A stretch of DNA of 33,324 nucleotides, taken from Nitrospirota bacterium. GTDB taxonomy: Bacteria; Nitrospirota; Thermodesulfovibrionia; Thermodesulfovibrionales; JdFR-88. The translations under genes and the position numbers were made by a program. Positions within the stretch are counted from its first letter, which is position 1, and every line of letters begins with the position of its first letter. Of this stretch, positions 31,035 to 33,324 are shown piece after piece. The stretch lies in the NCBI GenBank assembly GCA_021840255.1, contig JAKBYX010000002.1, forward strand, positions 1 to 33,324, written 5' to 3'. The notes under the pieces are model-generated. The model was not told the origin of the DNA. It saw only the letters and a list, made by a program, of their open reading frames with translations, and searched no databases.

Positions 31035-33324
31035 TTAATTATCCATGGGCGGCAAAAACGCTCCGCCTATTTCGCCAAGCAGCCTTGTCCTGGTTGCCTG
31101 GGCCTGGTGGCCTGCCCCGAACATCCCGGTCAGGATCTCCTCAAGGCGCGCTTTCGGGCCCTCCGGGTCATCCCTAAGCCAAAGCTCAACGGAAAAACCG
31201 CTGCCGGCAATATCCGCCCGCATCACCATGCGTCTGATATCCACCTGTTTGCTCTTTTTATTTTTGTTTCTGTCTTTGTTTTTTTCTCTTTCATCTTCCC
31301 GTCTATCTTCCCGCTCAACAAGGAACTCGCTTTTGGCCATGAAGGGGGCGGCCTTTGCGCAGTCAACGCCTATTATCTCATAAACATATACAGTTATGAA
31401 GCTCTGAAGAGATGGCGCCCTTTCAGGAAGCGGCGCGGCGGCCTGGACCTTTATCCCCGCGGGGAGCTGGGCGTTAAGAAGCGCGGCCACCCTGAGGGGC
31501 GGCATGTAACAGGAAAGCGTCATGTCCAGATACTCCCTGGTCCCCTGTACCCCGACGCCAAGCGGAGGGCCAAAGGCAACTTTCGGAGCCGGATGAAAGC
31601 CCTCCGAGTATTCCACGGGAAGCCCTGCGCGTCTCATGGCGCGCGCCATGGCCGTTATCAGCTCCCTGTGCGAAAGGCATCCAAGGGGGTCCGTTTTCGA
31701 GAACTCGACCCTAAGCTTGAACGGTGTTTTGTTTTTTATCAGCTCAGCGGTTTGATGAAGAGCATCAGGCGTTGCCTCACCGCAGGCAACTTGTCCAGCA
31801 GTGAGTCCCGCCCCGGAGCCCGCAGTGAGGTCCGTCCTGATAGATTTAACGCCGCAGGCAAGCCCGCAAGAGGTGCATTTAACCCTGCAATCCGGGGTCT
31901 TTTCAGTTGCGCCCAGGGCCTTCCGGTATTCATTTAAAAGGAAGGATCCCTTGATGCCTGTGTCTACGTGACCCCATGGCAGCGAGCCGGGCTCACCCGC
32001 TTGATCATGCTCATCCTTACAACCCGCCGTACCATGTTCACTCGTACAAAATGTCCTTTGGGCGCAGGCGGCGATATCTATTCCGGTCTCCGCCGCGGCA
32101 TCCAGCCAGGCATTATAGTTAAAAACATCGCTCCAGGCATCCAGTCTTGCGCCGCGCCGGTGGGCGGCAAGAAGCAGCGTGGAGAGACTTTCATCCCCCC
32201 TGGCAAAGGCCGCTTCAAGCAGGCTCAACCGCTCGTCATGCCCCTTAAGGGTCACCCTGCCACCGCGAAAGGCGTTCCTTAAAAAGGCTTTTTTCCTTAA
32301 AAGCCCCTCCGTGCTTTCCTGCCCGAACCATTGAAAGGGAGTGTGGGGTTTTGGCACGAAGCTGGACACGCTCACGGTTATGTTGGCCCCCCGCTTCGCG
32401 TGTTTTTTCGCGGCCCTGAGGGCCTTCATGGCCATTCCGGGGATGGCCTCCACGTCTTCATCGGTTTCCGTGGGAAGCCCTATCATGTAATAGAGCTTGA
32501 GATTGAGCCACCCTTCCCTGAAGAGGGTGTCCACGGCCCGCTCATAATCTTCCTCCTCGAAATCCTTGTTTATGGCCAGGCGGAGCCTTGCGGTTGCCGC
32601 CTCGGGTGCGATGGTAAAGCCCGTCTTTCTTACCGTCTTTATCTCTTTTAATACGTTTTCGTTTACCGCCTTGACGCGGAGCGAGGGGAGCGAGACGGCA
32701 TAATTTCTGCCCGAAAAGCGCCTGTTGAACTCCCTGATAAGGGGGAGAAGCCCGCTGTAATCTCCTGCGCTAAGTGATGTAAAAGATACTTCCTCATGCC
32801 CCGTGGCCTCAAGCGCCTGGCCTGCCAGCCTTATTACGGTCTGCGGTGTCCGCTCCCTCAAGGGGCGGTATATCATGCCCGCCTGGCAAAAACGGCAGCC
32901 CATCGTGCAGCCGCGCGAAACCTCCACGTTTATCCTGTCATGCACAAGCTGAGCGTAGGGGACAACCGGCCTTGCCGGGTAGGGGGCCTCTTCAAGCGAG
33001 GATATTATCCTTCTTCTTGTCTTTCCCCTGGATACCCGGGGCACATATACCCCATCGATCCTGGCAAGCGTATTTAAAATGTCCGCGCGTTTTCCGTCCC
33101 CTTCTTTTTTCCACCTGAAGACAGCCTCCAGCATCTGGGGAACCGCCTCTTCGCCGTCTCCTATCAGGAAGGCGTCGATGAACGGGGCCATTGGGGCAGG
33201 GTTCACAGTGGAAGGCCCCCCGGCTATCACAAGCGGGTTTTTACTCTTTTGGCTATCCGCCCGTTGCCTGCTTTCAAGAGGGAGCCCTGCCAGCGAGAGC
33301 ATGTTCAGCACCGAGGTATAGGAG
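31035..33324 (-). CDS. Radical SAM protein (TIGR03960 type) fused to a DUF2344/TIGR03936 domain; 5' end outside window
   Basis: The open frame runs to the window edge; codons before the GTG at 33311 already encode family sequence (YTSVLNML), so the N terminus is missing. What remains is the end of a B12-binding-like domain (IAGGPSTVNPAPMAPFIDAF), then the radical SAM core with CTMGCRFC about 60 codons later (C-x3-C-x2-C) and ETDEDVEAIPGMAM. A Cys-rich linker (CTSCGLACG) precedes the C-terminal DUF2344 domain (FKLRVEFSKTDPLGCLSHREL, then EGFHPAPKVAFGPPLGVG). The function of this fusion is not established; its constant neighbour is rng, suggesting RNA or ribosome-related chemistry. A Lys/Asp-rich stretch lies near the C terminus. 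Confidence 0.93.
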   Translation of the reverse strand, partial: SYTSVLNMLSLAGLPLESRQRADSQKSKNPLVIAGGPSTVNPAPMAPFIDAFLIGDGEEAVPQMLEAVFRWKKEGDGKRADILNTLARIDGVYVPRVSRGKTRRRIISSLEEAPYPARPVVPYAQLVHDRINVEVSRGCTMGCRFCQAGMIYRPLRERTPQTVIRLAGQALEATGHEEVSFTSLSAGDYSGLLPLIREFNRRFSGRNYAVSLPSLRVKAVNENVLKEIKTVRKTGFTIAPEAATARLRLAINKDFEEEDYERAVDTLFREGWLNLKLYYMIGLPTETDEDVEAIPGMAMKALRAAKKHAKRGANITVSVSSFVPKPHTPFQWFGQESTEGLLRKKAFLRNAFRGGRVTLKGHDERLSLLEAAFARGDESLSTLLLAAHRRGARLDAWSDVFNYNAWLDAAAETGIDIAACAQRTFCTSEHGTAGCKDEHDQAGEPGSLPWGHVDTGIKGSFLLNEYRKALGATEKTPDCRVKCTSCGLACGVKSIRTDLTAGSGAGLTAGQVACGEATPDALHQTAELIKNKTPFKLRVEFSKTDPLGCLSHRELITAMARAMRRAGLPVEYSEGFHPAPKVAFGPPLGVGVQGTREYLDMTLSCYMPPLRVAALLNAQLPAGIKVQAAAPLPERAPSLQSFITVYVYEIIGVDCAKAAPFMAKSEFLVEREDRREDEREKNKDRNKNKKSKQVDIRRMVMRADIAGSGFSVELWLRDDPEGPKARLEEILTGMFGAGHQAQATRTRLLGEIGGAFLPPMDN

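Noticed and set aside
29493..31937. An 814-codon open frame on the plus strand
   Set aside because: It is antisense to rng and the radical SAM gene, both with complete family motifs. It has no recognisable domain and reflects codon bias on the other strand.

Overview
The window comes from an anaerobic sulfite/sulfate-reducing bacterium. The diagnostic block is dsrA-dsrB-dsrD-dsrN (14768-19018), where DsrD marks the reductive type of dissimilatory sulfite reductase. A double-cubane-cluster reductase with its activator (20595-22626) and a LarE / Fe-S lactate-type oxidoreductase pair (27286-29435) also fit an anaerobe. I cannot fix the phylum from this window. Desulfobacterota or Nitrospirota are the obvious candidates; DsrA is shorter than the classical Desulfovibrio protein and has its own variant of the siroheme-site motif. 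No tRNA, rRNA, CRISPR array or intact transposase gene was found.

Layout. 1-230 is non-coding, structured sequence sharing a diverged element with 20016-20110. 322-2565 (minus) is a TetR regulator, an Fe-S-type flavoprotein and a short-chain dehydrogenase. 2799-3527 is an AlkD-like gene broken by one in-frame stop. 3602-4382 holds uppS (minus) and a small convergent ORF. 4843-6746 is an envelope pair: polysaccharide deacetylase and GT4 glycosyltransferase. 6748-10509 holds a GNAT-like protein, a MidA/NDUFAF7-type methyltransferase, a TIM-barrel isomerase and an FmdB zinc ribbon. 10615-14588 (minus) is Ku, a lone Lrp/AsnC ligand domain, a small Toprim protein, YraN, an ArsR regulator and an APC permease. 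14768-19380 is the dsr block, ending in a small monoheme cytochrome coupled to dsrN. 19486-22626 holds a carboxymuconolactone decarboxylase-like gene and the double-cubane reductase system. 22785-23479 is a repeat-bearing gap. 23480-33324 (minus) runs from a radical SAM/DUF2344 protein (cut by the window edge) through rng, larE and an Fe-S oxidoreductase, then a TPR protein, transaldolase and truB.

How the genes work together. DsrAB reduces sulfite, DsrD activates it, and DsrN is expected to amidate siroheme. The overlapping monoheme gene adds an envelope electron-transfer candidate to the same transcript. A strong terminator between dsrB and dsrD implies unequal expression of the two halves.

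The main points to follow up are: the dsrN-coupled monoheme protein; five genes without Shine-Dalgarno sequences whose -10 boxes predict (near-)leaderless mRNAs (Ku and ArsR the best supported); the one-codon lesion in the AlkD-like gene; two paired structured repeats with compensatory changes; and several very short ORFs with good promoters or ribosome binding sites.
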